Below, in pieces: positions 20,981 to 32,456 of a stretch of DNA of 64,000 nucleotides (position 1 is the first letter of the stretch; every line of letters starts with the position of its first letter). The stretch lies in the NCBI GenBank assembly GCA_013339765.2, contig CM023448.1, positions 195,278,409-195,342,408 of the forward strand. Direction: 5' to 3'. Under the pieces are notes generated by a model. The model ran no database searches, was not told where the DNA came from, and saw only the letters and a list, made by a program, of their open reading frames with translations. The position numbers were made by a program, and so were the translations under genes. Source of the stretch: Haemaphysalis longicornis (Eukaryota > Arthropoda > Arachnida > Ixodida > Ixodidae).

Positions 20981-22150
20981 TTTGCTAAAGTCAATTCAAT
21001 TTTCCCGCGTTCCACTGCTCGCGCCATACAATGGAACCTTTTGTTACTGTTGAACTGGAAACCTTGCCACGAGGTCCAGGTTCGCGCGAGCTCTTTTTGT
21101 ATTTTTCGGTGAAAATATTGTTTTCAGCGTGTATTTTTTACTTTCTATTACAAATATACAGCACATATGTATTTTAATTTAAAAGAACACTGCGAATACC
21201 AGTTATGCGTTGATGGTTTGCCTCAAATATGCCTATAATATTTTCTTTTTGCGCAGCAATGTTGACATGTATGACGTATGTTTTAAGATTTAGAGGTTCG
21301 GAAACGTTTTGGCTATATAAACTTCTTATTCAAGACATCTGTTATCCCTCAGCCTAATGGTTCAATCGAGGGACAGACAGACATACCAAAATTTTCGGGT
21401 CTCTCTGTCACGAAATCTTAAAGCTGAGCTAATTATGTAAAAGGTTTCCTTTATATATATAGATCCTCCAGCAAGGTTCAACAGTGACCTTTTAGTATAA
21501 CCAACGCCTCTTTGAACTAGTTAAAGGAGGCGATGGTATAACATATTTTAAATACATTGTAATATTTGCGTGCACGAGAAAGCTCATGACGAATACCCTT
21601 TCGCAATCCGCATCGGCATGACGCCATCTATTCCTCCTGGCCCAAAACTACCGACGTGAGTACCAGGTGGACAACTCGCTGGCTGTGGTTGGCGCGCGGT
21701 GCTCCGGCGTGTATGTGCACGTCCCGGGTTTTGGCACTGACGTCATGCTGCCGGAGTGCATGGAGAAGGTGGAGACCACGGCCAGTTTTGGCGCACGCGC
21801 GTTGACACCGGAAGTGGTGCGACGAGAACGGTGACGCCTCGAGCGCCGTCCTGTTATGGCAGCTGCCTCGGTCTTAGTTTTGTCGAAATCGAAACTGACA
21901 CGAATAAACGAGGCCGTAAATATTTATTTACGCTGAGACCGACGGGCCTATGCGCCATTCTATGATTAATGGGCTGGCCGGCATCCATAACAGCGAAAAA
22001 AAACATAACACGAAAATTTCCTGTCAGTACTCCTTTGGGTAGCCCAAGAAAAGCTGCATTCTTTATAAACGCGCCCTAAGCAGGGATAAGAACACGCGCA
22101 TTCGAATACCGAAGACGGCGGCGGAGAACGCAGTCGCCCAGAGAGGCGAA
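20981..22150 (+). repeat. Unclassified dispersed repeat, copy 2 (interrupted)
   Basis: Collinear with 8459-9110: GAGGTTTGCT...GCGTTCCACTGCTC, a TATATAA box at about 21314-21320, GGGACAGACAGACA then CCAAAATTTT near 21370-21395, and later GGTAGCCCAAGAAAAGCT (about 22038) and a GACGGCGGCGGAG block. Between the last two blocks copy 2 holds about 615 bp that copy 1 lacks (roughly 21413-22027). Confidence 0.55.
21622..21834 (+). pseudogene. GC3-rich open frame, possible host exon fragment (lipase-like)
   Basis: A 70-codon frame runs from just after the TGA at 21619-21621 to the TGA at 21832-21834 with no start near its beginning. Its codons mostly end in G or C, unlike the surrounding AT-rich sequence. 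It reads through EYQVDNSLAVVGARCSGVYV and then HVPGFGTDVMLPECMEKVE. The order VDN...GV.V.VPGFG recalls the N-terminal region of LCAT/PLA2G15-type phospholipases. That resemblance is from memory and short. It lies inside the extra block that separates the two halves of the dispersed repeat, so a captured or leftover host exon is one reading; chance openness in a GC-rich stretch is the other. Confidence 0.3.
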
Positions 22151-22279
22151 TCTGTAGGCCATGACACGTGTAATTCGAAAACGTAATCCGTTAAGCATGA
22201 CGTTAGGTCGATCTCCCAATGTTAGCGCCTAACATTATCTAACCCTCAAGACGAGGTAACTTTGGTAACTTAGGTAACT

Positions 22280-24842
22280 CTGCTCGGAATTCTCTTTTAC
22301 TCAAGTTGTTACTCAGCCGACAAGACTTACTCGCACCACTTCAAGTATATTAGATCTTTTACTAACAGATGCCCCTGACCTTGTTTCAGCGATTAATTAT
22401 ATGGGAGGCATTAGCGATCACCGTTTACTTCACATCACGTTGAATTTACCTGCCCGGACGTCGCCAAACAAAAGAAAAAAAGATTTTTAACTATGGCAAA
22501 GCAAATTTTACTGCTATTAATGAGGGACTTGAAAAATTTCTGGATGAATTTGTGATTGGATTTGAATTGCGTTCGGTTGACACAAACTGGTGCATGTTCA
22601 GGAATAAAATACAAGAACTTATCGACCTACATGTTCCCCGTAAAAACATAACAACAAATCACAAGTGTCCATGGTATAACCAGGCATTTAAACGTATGGC
22701 GAACAAAAAGAAAAGATTTTTCCGTATCGCCAAATCATCTGGCAAACCCGAACATTGGTCCAAGCTTAGAGAAATCGTTTCCAAATACAAGAAAGAAATA
22801 AAACAAGCAAAATATAATTTCTTTAACAGCACGTTACCTTCAGTGTTAACAAATAACCCAAAGAAATTTTGGAGCATTGTTAATGAACAGGAACAATCTG
22901 ACATATCCCTTTTCGATCCACATTCAAATCCAATTCCTAAGCGTGACTGTGCTAACGTTTTAAACCAAACCTTTGGCACTACGTTTTCGGATGTCTCGGG
23001 CTCACCATATCCTGATTATAACTATTTCTTAGACTTTCCAATGGATGCGGTAACGATTGACTACACAGGTATTGTCGCCATCATTGAACGCCTAAAACTA
23101 TCGTCATCTTGTGGCCCTGATAATATTAACACAAAGGTTCTCAAGAACACTGCAATATATAGCTCTATCATATTATCCAAAATATTTGAACAATCTCTCT
23201 TGCACGGGATTTTACCAGAAGACTGGAAAGTTGGTAAGGTGGTTCCACTTCACAAGTCCGGAGACAAGCACTCACCATCTAATTATCGCCAAATATCGTT
23301 AACTAATGTTTGTTGTAAAATCATGGAACATGTCATATATTCTCAGCTAGTCAATTTTCTTGAGTCTTCATCTTTCTTTTCCCCCTGGCAACACGGGTTT
23401 AGAAAATTATATCCCTGCGAAACACAACTACTAATGCTAACTGATGATGTTCATTCTGTTCTTGGTCGTGGTTCTGAAGTAGACTGTGTGTACTTGGATT
23501 TTTGTAAGGCATTTGATAAAGTTCCGCACAACTTGCTTCTTCTAAAATTGAGTAGACTTAACATTGCCCGAATGTGCTTACGTGGATTAAATCTTTCTTA
23601 ACCGATCGCCCACAATTTGTGCATGCCAATGGCTATAACTCTTCTTCAATTCCAGTAACTTCCAGAGTACCCCAAAGATCAGTCCTTGGCCCCTTACTCT
23701 TTTTTATTTATATTAATGATTTGCCGAGCAACTTAACCTCCCCTGTAAAACTTTTTGCTGATGATTGTGCTGTTTACCGAGAGATTAAAAACGCTAATTA
23801 CACCGTGTTACTCCAAGCAGATTTGGACGCGATTTCGGACTGGTGCTCCAAATGGAAAATGACACTAAACACTAACAAATGCAAACTAATGCACTTCTCA
23901 CGTCGTAAAATTACTGACCACGCTTCCTACACCCTTAATGACACGCTATTAGAAACAGTAACATCGTACAAATACTTGGGTGTCTTATTCACTTCCGATC
24001 TTTCTTGGAACAGTCACGTCAGCCGTGTAATCGCCAATGCTAACCGCATGCTGGGGTATATTAAAAGAAATTTTTATATGACGTCACCTTCTGTTAAAAC
24101 TCTTCTGTATAAGTCGTTAATTCGCAGTAAGCTTGAATATGCCGTTTCGACATGGGACCCCCCGAACTAAAGCACTAACGAAATGCTATTGAGGCTGTTC
24201 AGAATCGCGCAGCTCGATTTATTCTCTCTAACTACCATCGTAGAGCTAGTGTTACACTTATGAAGTAGTCTTTATCGTTGGCACCCCTGGAACTACGCAG
24301 AAAAACTTCGCGCTTAAGCTTGTTCTTTAAAATATATCACATGAATTCATATCTACGAAATGCATTGTTCACCCCGGCAACCTACGTTTCATCGCGCATG
24401 GATCATCACTACAAAATGGGCACGCATTTTTGTCGTAGTGCTTCTTACTTATCATCTTTCATTCCAAAGACGTCATCAGAGTGGAACCACCTTCCAGCAG
24501 CGGTCGTTGAAACTAACAATTTAGAAGAGTTCAAAAATCGGCTGCGCGCGCACTTTGGAGTTCAGGCTGCTGATTAATTGCCTGCTTTGCACTGTTGTCA
24601 TTGTGTACATCTTTTTAGTTTTTTGTACGGTTAAAGTACCTGATTGTTGCATTGCTTGTAATCAAAAGTGGTTCCCTTTTTTTTCTGTCCTTGTATGGTA
24701 TTGGATAATACCGCTATCTTTTTTGCGTTAATTTATGTCTGTAAAGAAACTTGTTGAACATTGTTCTCTGCTAAAAATGTACGCTGTACCACTCCCCTCT
24801 CCAACGCCCTTAGGCCATGAGGGTACATGAAATAAAAAAAAA
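22280..24842 (+). mobile_element. 5'-truncated CR1/L2-like LINE (LINE-3)
   Basis: Begins within the endonuclease domain, covers RT and a C-terminal domain, and ends in GAGGGTACATGAAATAAAAAAAAAA at about 24842. No RNase H. The 3' end closely resembles that at 38850-38950. Truncation at the 5' end is typical of target-primed integration. Confidence 0.88.
22300..24577 (+). pseudogene. CR1/L2-like reverse transcriptase with endonuclease remnant
   Basis: The endonuclease C-terminus (TTSSILDLLLTDAPDL...GGISDHRLLHIT, about 22335-22445) ends at a stop near 22490. The RT frame 22552-23601 holds a basic linker, SSSCGPDNINTKVLK, DWKVGKVVPLHKSGD and the motif A region VYLDFCKAFDKVPH. A frameshift near 23570-23600 leads to RVPQRSVLGPLLFFIYINDL and the FADD box (about 23755), then the thumb to a stop at 24170. 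Shifted frames continue with NAIEAVQNRAARFILSNYHR, a TAG near 24268, and a C-terminal segment ending RAHFGVQAAD at 24577. Four or more breaks; inactive. Confidence 0.9.
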
Positions 24843-25727
24843 ACGAGCCTCACGCCGTGCCAAGCAACGTCATACTCATTGTACGCAGTGTGTCGAACCG
24901 AAATTTTCTCGGGTTTTGTTCCCGAGTACCATTCTGTTCCGGTGCGAACCGGTTCTAACCGGTTCAAATGGGTTCCGAGAAAAAAAGCAGGAGTGTTTTT
25001 TTTTGTTTTACAGTGTTAGTGCAGTGTTTTCAGTACGTTTTTTCTCTGTCAGGTCGTTATATGGTTATAAAAACAAATTCATGATGTGGGTTTTTTAACA
25101 GCGGATATTTTGTAGCTGGCCGTAATGTGTTGCGCATGAGACATTAAGAAAAACAAGAAAATGTCGTACGCTCGTGAGCGCGTGCGTTGCGGTGACCGCC
25201 CAACGTCCCCAGCCCGCGCAGTGGCTTAGGCGAAAAAAAAAGAACGTGTGAAAACTCTGAGGAGCGAGAGAATGCCGAGCGATCATAGCACGTGCCTCGC
25301 GGAGACAGCCGAGGATCCCGGGCGTGCGCAATGGCTTTACCTAAAAAAAAACTGGCGAAAAGCCCGAGGAGCGCCTCCGGTTTAAGAACGCCACAGCCCC
25401 GCAAGGCCTGGACCACGGAATCTCCCCGCTAATCCAGGAACGCCACGCAGGCGTGGTGCAGGTACGCGCCGCCGATGCGCCCCAGCTGTCGCCAAGCGCT
25501 GCCGCGCATGTAATACTTTTCATGAGGAACACGAATATATCGATGCATATGACGATGACTACTACTACTAGTAGCACAGTGCAAAGCGACGACGGAACAT
25601 GTAAATAAACAATTTCGAACTTGCATGAACGTGTGGTGATGTGCCCTTCAGTGCTCACGTACAGAGAAATCCTGCAGCTTCGCTATGGTTCAAGTCTAGC
25701 GGAACTTACTGGAAGCTTCGCCCGTTT
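24843..25727. other. Noncoding, with a degenerate direct duplication
   Basis: A stretch at 24895-24985 is rich in AACCGG/GGTTC words. From about 25195 to 25430 two units of roughly 118 bp look related: GCGCAGTGGCTTAGGCGAAAA and GCGCAATGGCTTTACCTAAAA, each followed by A-runs and CTGAGGAGCG/CCGAGGAGCG. No gene seen. Confidence 0.45.
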
Positions 25728-25814
25728 TTAAAGCAAAGCTTTTTATCTCTACCCCCAAAGGGTTCTTTCTCGACCGTTGGTGTCATTAGAAAACTCCCGC
25801 GAACAAATAAACGA

Positions 25815-25915
25815 ATTTACTGCACCGCCAGGAATCGAGCCTGGAACTAACAGAGTAACAAAGCAAGACCCGGTGTCTTACCGATTTAGCTACGAGCCCA
25901 CGCGGAGACGAGTAA
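25815..25915 (-). repeat. tRNA-derived segment with Pol III boxes
   Basis: On the minus strand: A-box-like TAGCTAAATCGGTAAGAC and B-box-like GGCTCGATTCC, with a perfect 5-bp T stem (CCAGG/CCTGG) around it. The acceptor stem does not pair, so it is a SINE-like tRNA relic rather than a tRNA gene. Confidence 0.65.
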
Positions 25916-26039
25916 GACAAGTTGTGCACTCACCAAGCACATCTACGGATTTAACCCATGCATTCTCGATAAATGCCACGCGAAAGCGATTAAAGGAAGC
26001 TTACAGCAACACATGGCATGTCACTTCTAATACGCCAGT

Positions 26040-27410
26040 GGGCCTGTGGCTTCCAGTGTTCACGTAAAAAACCTCAGCTCCTTGTCGTCCGCCCTCACGT
26101 CAAACGGCAGATCAAGGAACACATTCAAATACTCCTTGATGGCCAGGCCATCACTCCAAGCCCCAGAATCAATATCCTGGGCCTCGATCTTCTGGCCAAC
26201 ACCGATAGTGACGTATCCTTGCAGCGCCTCAAACACAGCACCAATAAATCATACACATGATCAGGCGAATTGCCACCAAGAAGCAAGACCTCAAGAAATC
26301 CTATTCCTTTCAATTAATTCGAGCATTTGCCCTCTCGAGAATCACTTACGCCAACCCACTGTCTTCTTTTGGGCAAGGAGGACCTAAAGATGCGTTATGT
26401 AATTATTACAAAGATGGTTGAGCAGACGATTGGTCTTTCCATGACTGCGTCTAGAGAGAGGCTGCTTAGCACGGGGCTCCACAACACGGTTGAAGAGCTG
26501 ATAGAGGGCAATCTTTCTAACCAGAAGCTCCGATTGAGCAGAACTGCGGCGGGTCGCCGCATCCTTCACCAGATTGGACTGGGCAGCACAGAATGTCCCT
26601 CCACTTGATGTACTACCGGACACTCGGCGACAAGAACTGAAGATGCTCCCTTTGATTAAAAATATGAACCCCTCACACGACGAGGGCCACCGACAAGCAC
26701 GGGCTCAAGCGCTTAACAGCCCCCTCTGTGGGGATCATGCAGTTATCTATAAAGACGCCTCCCAACATGCAGGGCAGCAGTACGCCGTCATCGTGGCTAC
26801 CTCCAGAGCCAACCTCCTTGCGTGTGCCTCACTCAAGGCCCAAGACATGACGGCAGCAGAAGAGGCAGCCATCGCCTTGGCTTTCACTCAACCAGGGGTT
26901 CGGAAGGTAGTCACCGATTACCAACAAGCCTACCGGAATTACCAGCCGGGCTGGGTGTCCCGACCTGCACTGCATGTGCTAAAAACCACTCCCAAAACGT
27001 TTCAATTCAGCTCATCTGGACACCCGCTCACGCTTCCATGGAGGGCAACGAATACGCCCACCAACAAGCCTGCGCTATTACCCCCCGTGCTATGGAGCTC
27101 CACGAGGACAGTCACTCGCTTGTCACGTTCAGAGAGATAACCCAGCATTATCGCCTTCAGAGACAGACCCTACCTTCTCCTTACCCTGACCTTTCCAGAG
27201 TACAACAAACTACCCTACGGCTCATATAAACCGGCCCCTTCCCCCACCCGGCGCGTCTTCACTTAATGCACCAGAATCGCTACGACAGTGAATGTAATTT
27301 TTTTTCAGAAGTAGGAACACTCTGCCACATAATCGGGGTGTGCGACTTTACCCCTGAGAACCCTGCCCTCTTTCCGTGAACTACCGAACAAGAGCCATGG
27401 GAGGTGCTGC
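26040..27410 (+). pseudogene. Truncated LINE-2-like RT C-terminus and RNase H
   Basis: Frames in series match the C-terminal half of the ORF2 at 17487-20868: SRKKPQLLVVRPHVK and GQAITPSPRINILGLD in one frame, VEELIEGNLSNQKLRLSR and GRRILHQIG further on, then an RNase H with VIYKDASQHAGQQYAVIVA, EEAAIALAF and LIWTPAHASMEGNEYAHQQA. A Cys/His-type end (LCHIIGVCDF, about 27320-27350) follows. Several frameshifts separate these parts. Endonuclease and RT motifs A-C are absent, so the piece began as a 5'-truncated LINE. Confidence 0.8.
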
Positions 27411-27945
27411 TGCCCAGCCCCTGTCTGCCTACTCCAGCTTCAGCTGGTGGACAGAGCATGAGGTAGCGCGCTGTGAATATGGGCTACAGTGAAGAAGGAA
27501 CCACTCCGCTGGGCCGCACTCTGGGCCGTTTAGAAATCTGAATAGAAGTATTTTCTCCTGCTGCGCCTCCTCCTCCTCCTGCTGCTCCCCCGCCGTCTCT
27601 GCAGCCGATCTCGTCGCCTCCGTCAGCGACGGCAGAGACGAAGAAGTGAGATCGTCTAACACCGGGTTTGAGCTTTAATTTTGTAAAGAAGATTCCACTC
27701 ATGCGCTACTCAAATACAACTCAGCCAACCACCGTTCATGCATCATGCATTAACTTAACCTTACCAATAATCTCTTTGAAGTAATAGAGGGTGTGTTTAA
27801 GTGCATTTCACGTCTCTCTGGTTTCACTATTTGTAAAGCGACGTGAGTGAATTATGTGACGTCGCATTGGTAATCGTTGTGCGTGCCGTTTACAGCTTTG
27901 CTTTCCAAACACATTCACAGAGTGGATTGGCGCTAATTTTTTTGT

Positions 27946-28395
27946 AAATGTTGACTTGGCCAACTTGGGTGCGTACAATCAACTGAAAAATGTGCTCCAT
28001 AGGGGGCCAACGACTGCAACACTGAATAATATAAGGATCGCACGGATACTTAGAGCTGCTTACGTTTGTGACTGTGAAAGCATTACTCTTTATGGCCGCG
28101 AGTTTATATTTAATAGTTTATTTTGGTCCATTATTACAATTAGGTTTAATTCTATTCTTGGCCCGTAAGTCCGCAGTTTCATAGACCGCAATTGCTTTAT
28201 TGAGGAAACAACAACAATAGCTTTGCGTTCCCGCACCGTGCCACATAGTACTCCCGTCCGGTCGCCGACCAGGGACGGGCCACACGTCGCTCCCGAATAA
28301 TGCATCATGGGGCAGTCTCTTTGGCGTGCAGGCAACTTTCCCGGTCAGCACAAAGCCTGCCTGTCCACCATCTTTTTTCGTACCATCAAATTCCG
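27946..28395. other. No gene seen
   Basis: AT-rich noncoding sequence. Confidence 0.5.
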
Positions 28396-28577
28396 CCACA
28401 CACGCGCGCACACACTCGCATGCACGAACACAAGCACGCGTACGCGAACACCCACACATAGATGCATACACACATACACACACACGCACGCCCACACACG
28501 CACGCAAGCACACAAACACGCAGACGCACGCAGGCATACGCTGACACACGCATGCACACGCGCGCACACAGGCGCAC
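28396..28577. repeat. CA-rich degenerate microsatellite
   Basis: About 180 bp of CACACA/CACGCA words. Its minus-strand frames (CVCV/RACV peptides) are artefacts. Confidence 0.9.
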
Positions 28578-29702
28578 TCATTTTCTCTCAATGACGCAAG
28601 TAATGCTTTCGTATTAAAAAGAAAATTGGTTGGTCTTCTACGCTTTTGATGTGACTGTAGTTTCAACGGCTTTAATCTTTAATGCTGGAGCATGAGCACT
28701 GCTATATGTCGAAAACCGTCCTGCGTCGGCGTGATCCTTTACCTGTCAAACGTGGCAGCTGGCGATTAGAGGGATTTCATTCTCCCCACTTTTCACCTCC
28801 TAACAGAATGGCTAGAAGGAAGGAACCGCCTTAATAAATCACTGAACATAGAAAAACACCGTTGACAACAACGTGCTAATGACACTTCAGCGTCAGGGGA
28901 CAGCGATTGTGTTCCACGAAAGATAGTATCTTAATAAATTCAGAAGCAGCGCAGTGGTCGCTGGTACCGCCAGGTGGTAGAACGGTAGCACAAAGGGAGA
29001 GAAGGTATTGAAGGACGCTATCGGAGTTGTGATGGTCGGCGATTCTCAACGTGACCCTGGGTCCACACTGGGCATGAGGAGATGGAGGCACAAATACAAA
29101 TGGAAGTTTTTACATAAAATTTAATAGGATCAACAGGCTCGATCTCGCTTACGGCTCGGCGTCGCTGGGCTGCTTCGGCGTGATGCAGCACGGGCTCTTG
29201 GGAAGGGCCTGACGTTCGCCGTGGTCACGCCGCGGTGAGGCTGATGCTGCGCGGGCACGAACGAAGAGGTGGCGTACGCAGCGATGAGGCTTCTCCGGCT
29301 ACGGCTCGAAGGAAGGTCCCGCCGCGATGAGGCTGCTTTGACTCGGTCTCTTACGATGGCTGCACGTCGGTTGGCTTAAGCGTGGAGACGGGAGGTCAGA
29401 CGTCGCACTCGAGCGATGGCTAGACTCCGGAGTCCTAAGCTCCCCTGCCTTCTGCCTACCGCTTCTGGCGTCTCCACAGGTCGCTATGCCGTCAGACGCC
29501 GCACCCGAGTGATGGATAGACTCCGGGGCCCGAAGCCCCCCTGTCTTCGGCCTAACGCATCTCGCGGCTCGTCCCTCCCACCCCGGATCGCTGTCCATCG
29601 ATCTCTCCGGATCTGACTGCCGCTCGATCTGACCGCCTGGATCTGATTCCTGGGTTTGACTGCCTCGCCCTCCTGTCGGCCTCCTCTTTTAATGCCTTTC
29701 CT
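28578..29702. other. Noncoding; contains a GC-rich tandem duplication
   Basis: Between about 29400 and 29565 a ~95-bp unit occurs twice (GATGGCTAGACTCCGGAGTC and GATGGATAGACTCCGGGGCC with matching flanks). Unrecognised otherwise. Confidence 0.5.
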
Positions 29703-30062
29703 TCATAGTAACAGCTCTAACAACACGAGACAAAGAGAAGAGGGCACAAACACAGCGCTGACTAACAACTGTGTTTTATTGCTTAGGCCAGTGGTTTTTA
29801 TACACACATGGGCAAAAAACAACAAAAAAGGAAAAAATAAGGAAACAAAGTTAACACGTGAACATTTGAGAGTGCGTGAGCGTCGCATCATAATGACTTG
29901 ACATTCCTTTACAGGTTAATCTACTTACGGGGCAAGATGTACAATAAACACAACACACAACCCCTTTTTGAAAATCGCAAGACCAGTTTGGAAACTAAAG
30001 AAAGATTAACATGGCGGGTGAGGGCAATAGAAGGGGTGCTTACGCATTGGTCACCTAACTTA

Positions 30063-30500
30063 TTAATTTCCGTGGCCTCTAAGATTTCTCGCACGGATTT
30101 GGTTGCCGTGCTCCCATCCTGTGCTCTGGTCCAAAAGTGGCTGGCATTTGCTATCGTAATCACGACAATGCTGGTCGAGATGAGCACTGAACGTTTTTGA
30201 AACGTTGTAATGGTGTTCCCTCAGTCTGTCATTTAAGCATCGGCCAGTTTGGCCAACGTAATGCTTGCCACACGAAAGAGGCACAGAATCAACAACTTTT
30301 TCGGCGCAGGCAACAAACTTTTTGTGATGCTTCGTTCTACTCTTTTTACGCGTAGTTCGACCAGAGTTTTCTTTACGACACATTTGCGACAGTTTCAGGG
30401 GAGCTGAAAACACCGCTTTCACATTTCCGCCGCTTCCTACTTTCTTCAGGCCATAAGCAATTCGGTGCATGCATGGCACCACTACAATGGGCTCTTTCTT
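30063..30500 (-). pseudogene. GIY-YIG endonuclease domain of Penelope-like copy 1
   Basis: Endonuclease thought to nick the target for integration. The frame (30482-30063, GTG first codon, so really an internal part of the polyprotein) has CMHRIAYGLKKVGSGGNVK, a Cys/His linker (MCRK...HHKKFVACAEK) and the GIY-YIG core: SVPLSCGKHYVGQTGRCLN, then RLREHHYNV. It continues with HLDQHCRDYDSKCQPLLDQ. A frameshift separates it from the RT frame upstream (30514). The end differs from copy 2 after QPLLDQS, so further shifts are likely there. Confidence 0.88.
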
Positions 30501-30513
30501 TCGGGAGCTGGAC

Positions 30514-31073
30514 TTAGGGCTGGCCCTGCTTCTTTTCTTTCTTTTTTAGTTCTTTCAACCTCGACTCTGCAACGGCTGCCTGCACACACGTGGGGTACGC
30601 CGCGGCCAAAAGGCGCTGTGTTTGTGCCTCAACACTGCTCTGGATGGAATGGGGGCAGGATTTCCTTAACGCGTTGCCAAGGCAAGTCTTGACGATTGCT
30701 CTTTTCACGAGTTTCGTGTCAGATGACGCATAAGGAAGGATCGGCTTGTTGCCACGCGGGTCGTACTGCCAGCATACGTGGTGATCTAGCAGCCGGAGTC
30801 TCAAATCCAGAAACTTGACGTTGCCATTTGATGGCTCTTCCTGAGTCAGAACCAGTGGCGACAAACAAGCATCCAAATTGCTCCTGACCTGAGTCAATAC
30901 GGACGGGAAACTTGCGGCGTCAGCGTTAAATAACACAAAATAGTCGTCTACAAAACGAAACACTTTTGCCATGCTAGAACCAAGTAAGTGACTTTAAAGT
31001 AATCTGTCACGACTGGCCAAAAACAGATCACTCAGGATCGGCGCAATATAGGACCCAATACAGACCCCGTTGC
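30514..31073 (-). pseudogene. Reverse transcriptase fragment of Penelope-like copy 1
   Basis: The frame begins with NGVCIGSYIAPILSDLFLAS (about 31070-31010, the motif B region), crosses one in-frame TAA near 30996, and continues with FRFVDDYFVLF (the catalytic box), GNVKFLDLRLRLLDHHVCW and a long helical C-terminus rich in Gln/Ala/Glu (SVEAQTQRLLAAA) ending in a KELKKKEKKQ basic run at 30514. Sequence 5' of 31074 is not RT but an inverted copy of 30561-30690, so fingers and motif A are missing. Inactive. Confidence 0.85.
30561..30690 (+). repeat. Inverted duplication arm 1 inside the Penelope-like copy
   Basis: About 130 bp matching the reverse complement of 31074-31203 with only around eight differences by eye. 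This arm is part of the normal RT C-terminal coding region (antisense here). Confidence 0.85.
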
Positions 31074-31203
31074 GAAGACTTGTCTTGGCAACGCGTAAAG
31101 GAAATCCTGCCCCCATGCCATCCAGAGCAGTTTTGAGGCACAAACACAGCGCCTTATGGCCGCGGGGTACCCAACGTGTGGGCAGGCAGCCGTTGCAGAG
31201 TCG
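31074..31203 (-). repeat. Inverted duplication arm 2 inside the Penelope-like copy
   Basis: Reverse-complement partner of 30561-30690, separated by about 383 bp; it replaces the upstream RT sequence expected here. Confidence 0.85.
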
Positions 31204-31290
31204 ATAGGGCTCCTGCGCTGGAGTTTTGGCGACATGCAGCGCCCCTAGTAGCCGACGCCTCTGGGTAGAACAAAAGCAGACGACCCTCAC

Positions 31291-32456
31291 CGCCCTCCAT
31301 GTGTTTTCAATTACAAGCCAGAGCGAAAGTTGGTTGTACTTAATTTAATTTCATTGTGGTGCGTTTAATTGACTGCATACTGAATAAAATGCCCTTAAAG
31401 TAGTGGCAGAGGCTTAAAAAAAAGAACATCCGCTTCTACAAGCCGATATATCGGCATTCTCTTGGGCGAGCTGTCGCGATCTTATTGACGTGGGACAGTA
31501 TCCCTATGTCGGGTAATCTAACTTCCTGATGATCCTTATCGTGCTTTTTTCTTGCGTACCGTTGACAAAGAAACAGTTTCCAAGTATACCATAAACACAG
31601 TATGCTGGTCATCCTTTAGCCTGAGGTAACTGTAAAGGGTTGCTTCAGCGGGAGCATATGCAAGACGACGCGAGAAGCACAGCTGACTCAGCTGACACTG
31701 CTGGCCTGGCACCACCTTAAAAACAAGTGAAAATTTTATTTTGTATTTTCGCAAACTAAATGATTCTTGCCTAAAATCATACTCCATATGATTTACGAAC
31801 GGCAGGGCACATGTAGCTATATGAGGCAATACAGCGTCAAATAAACAAATTTAGCCCAATTAAAGGACGCAAAACAAGCACCAAATCACATGTCCGCTAG
31901 TGCAGAGATGTGTAATTCTATATTGACTTAACATAACACAGCCACAAACACGGTGCGCGGCCTAAATATTTACATCCGATTCTCACTGACTGTGTTTGTT
32001 ATATCTACAGCAGGGGTCAGCAACCAACAGCCCGCGGGCCGAATGTGACCCGTGGTGCTGTATTACGCGGCCCCCAGCACGTCGTCAGAACGCCCACCCC
32101 TCCCCCTGTCACTAACAATGTGAACACCGACACGCCACTTTTGACCTTAAATAGTTCTACGGGGAGACAAGGACAGAAAATTGATCGCTTCCATCTGCAT
32201 TGTTCCCCATATTCACACTTTGCCAGATTATAGGCAAATATTATTGGCAATCCGCTGGATTTTTTCTCTTTGCCTTCCGAAGCCCCCATCCTTTTCCCAA
32301 TTGATTTACCATCCAGCCCTCCGTCGTGTGGACTTCATGCAACTCGGCACTACACCTCAACGCGTTGCCGACCCATATTCTAGTCTGTTAAGTGCGAACT
32401 GGGGATATATGATGCGAGAGCGTAATTAAATCAAGTGAGAGCAAATCACGAAACAA
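31291..32456. other. No gene seen
   Basis: Noncoding; short frames without motifs. Confidence 0.5.

Larger units (their letters stand above)
25728..27945 (+). mobile_element. Composite repeat unit A: tRNA-like segment plus truncated LINE
   Basis: This whole stretch recurs in inverted orientation at 35228-37175. Both copies carry, in the same order, TTTAAAGCAAAGCTTT, a tRNA-like segment, the junction CTTCTAATACGCCA/CTTCTAGTACGCCA, a LINE RT C-terminus with RNase H, a GCTTTGCTTTCCAA/TTGGAAAGCAAAGC end block and GCGCTAATTTT. A shared junction means the fusion existed before the two copies arose. AAAGCAAAGC occurs near both ends in opposite orientation, which may be a degenerate terminal inverted repeat. 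Confidence 0.7.
29703..31290 (-). mobile_element. Penelope-like retroelement, copy 1 (broken)
   Basis: On the minus strand an RT is followed by a GIY-YIG endonuclease and a 3' UTR ending near 29703 (GTTGTTAGAGCTGTTACTATGAAG). RT plus C-terminal GIY-YIG is the hallmark of canonical Penelope-like elements. The 3' part is homologous to 40085-40990. The 5' end is disturbed by an inverted duplication. Confidence 0.88.

Noticed and set aside
20391..21053. 220-codon plus frame as a gene
   Set aside because: It overlaps the real LINE-2 RNase H frame and its Cys/His end in another phase; its Pro/Ser/Arg-rich content is GC-driven.
25195..25530. Minus-strand GC-rich frame (YYMRGSAWRQLGRIGGAYLH) as a host exon
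   Set aside because: It is interrupted by TAG and lies partly in a degenerate ~118-bp direct duplication; no family recognised.
25815..25915. Functional tRNA gene
   Set aside because: The T arm is perfect but there is no acceptor pairing, and the inverted partner at 36965-37065 shows it is part of a repeat.
28118..28666. 182-codon Cys/Val-rich minus frame
   Set aside because: A product of the CA-rich microsatellite (CVCV/RACV repeats).
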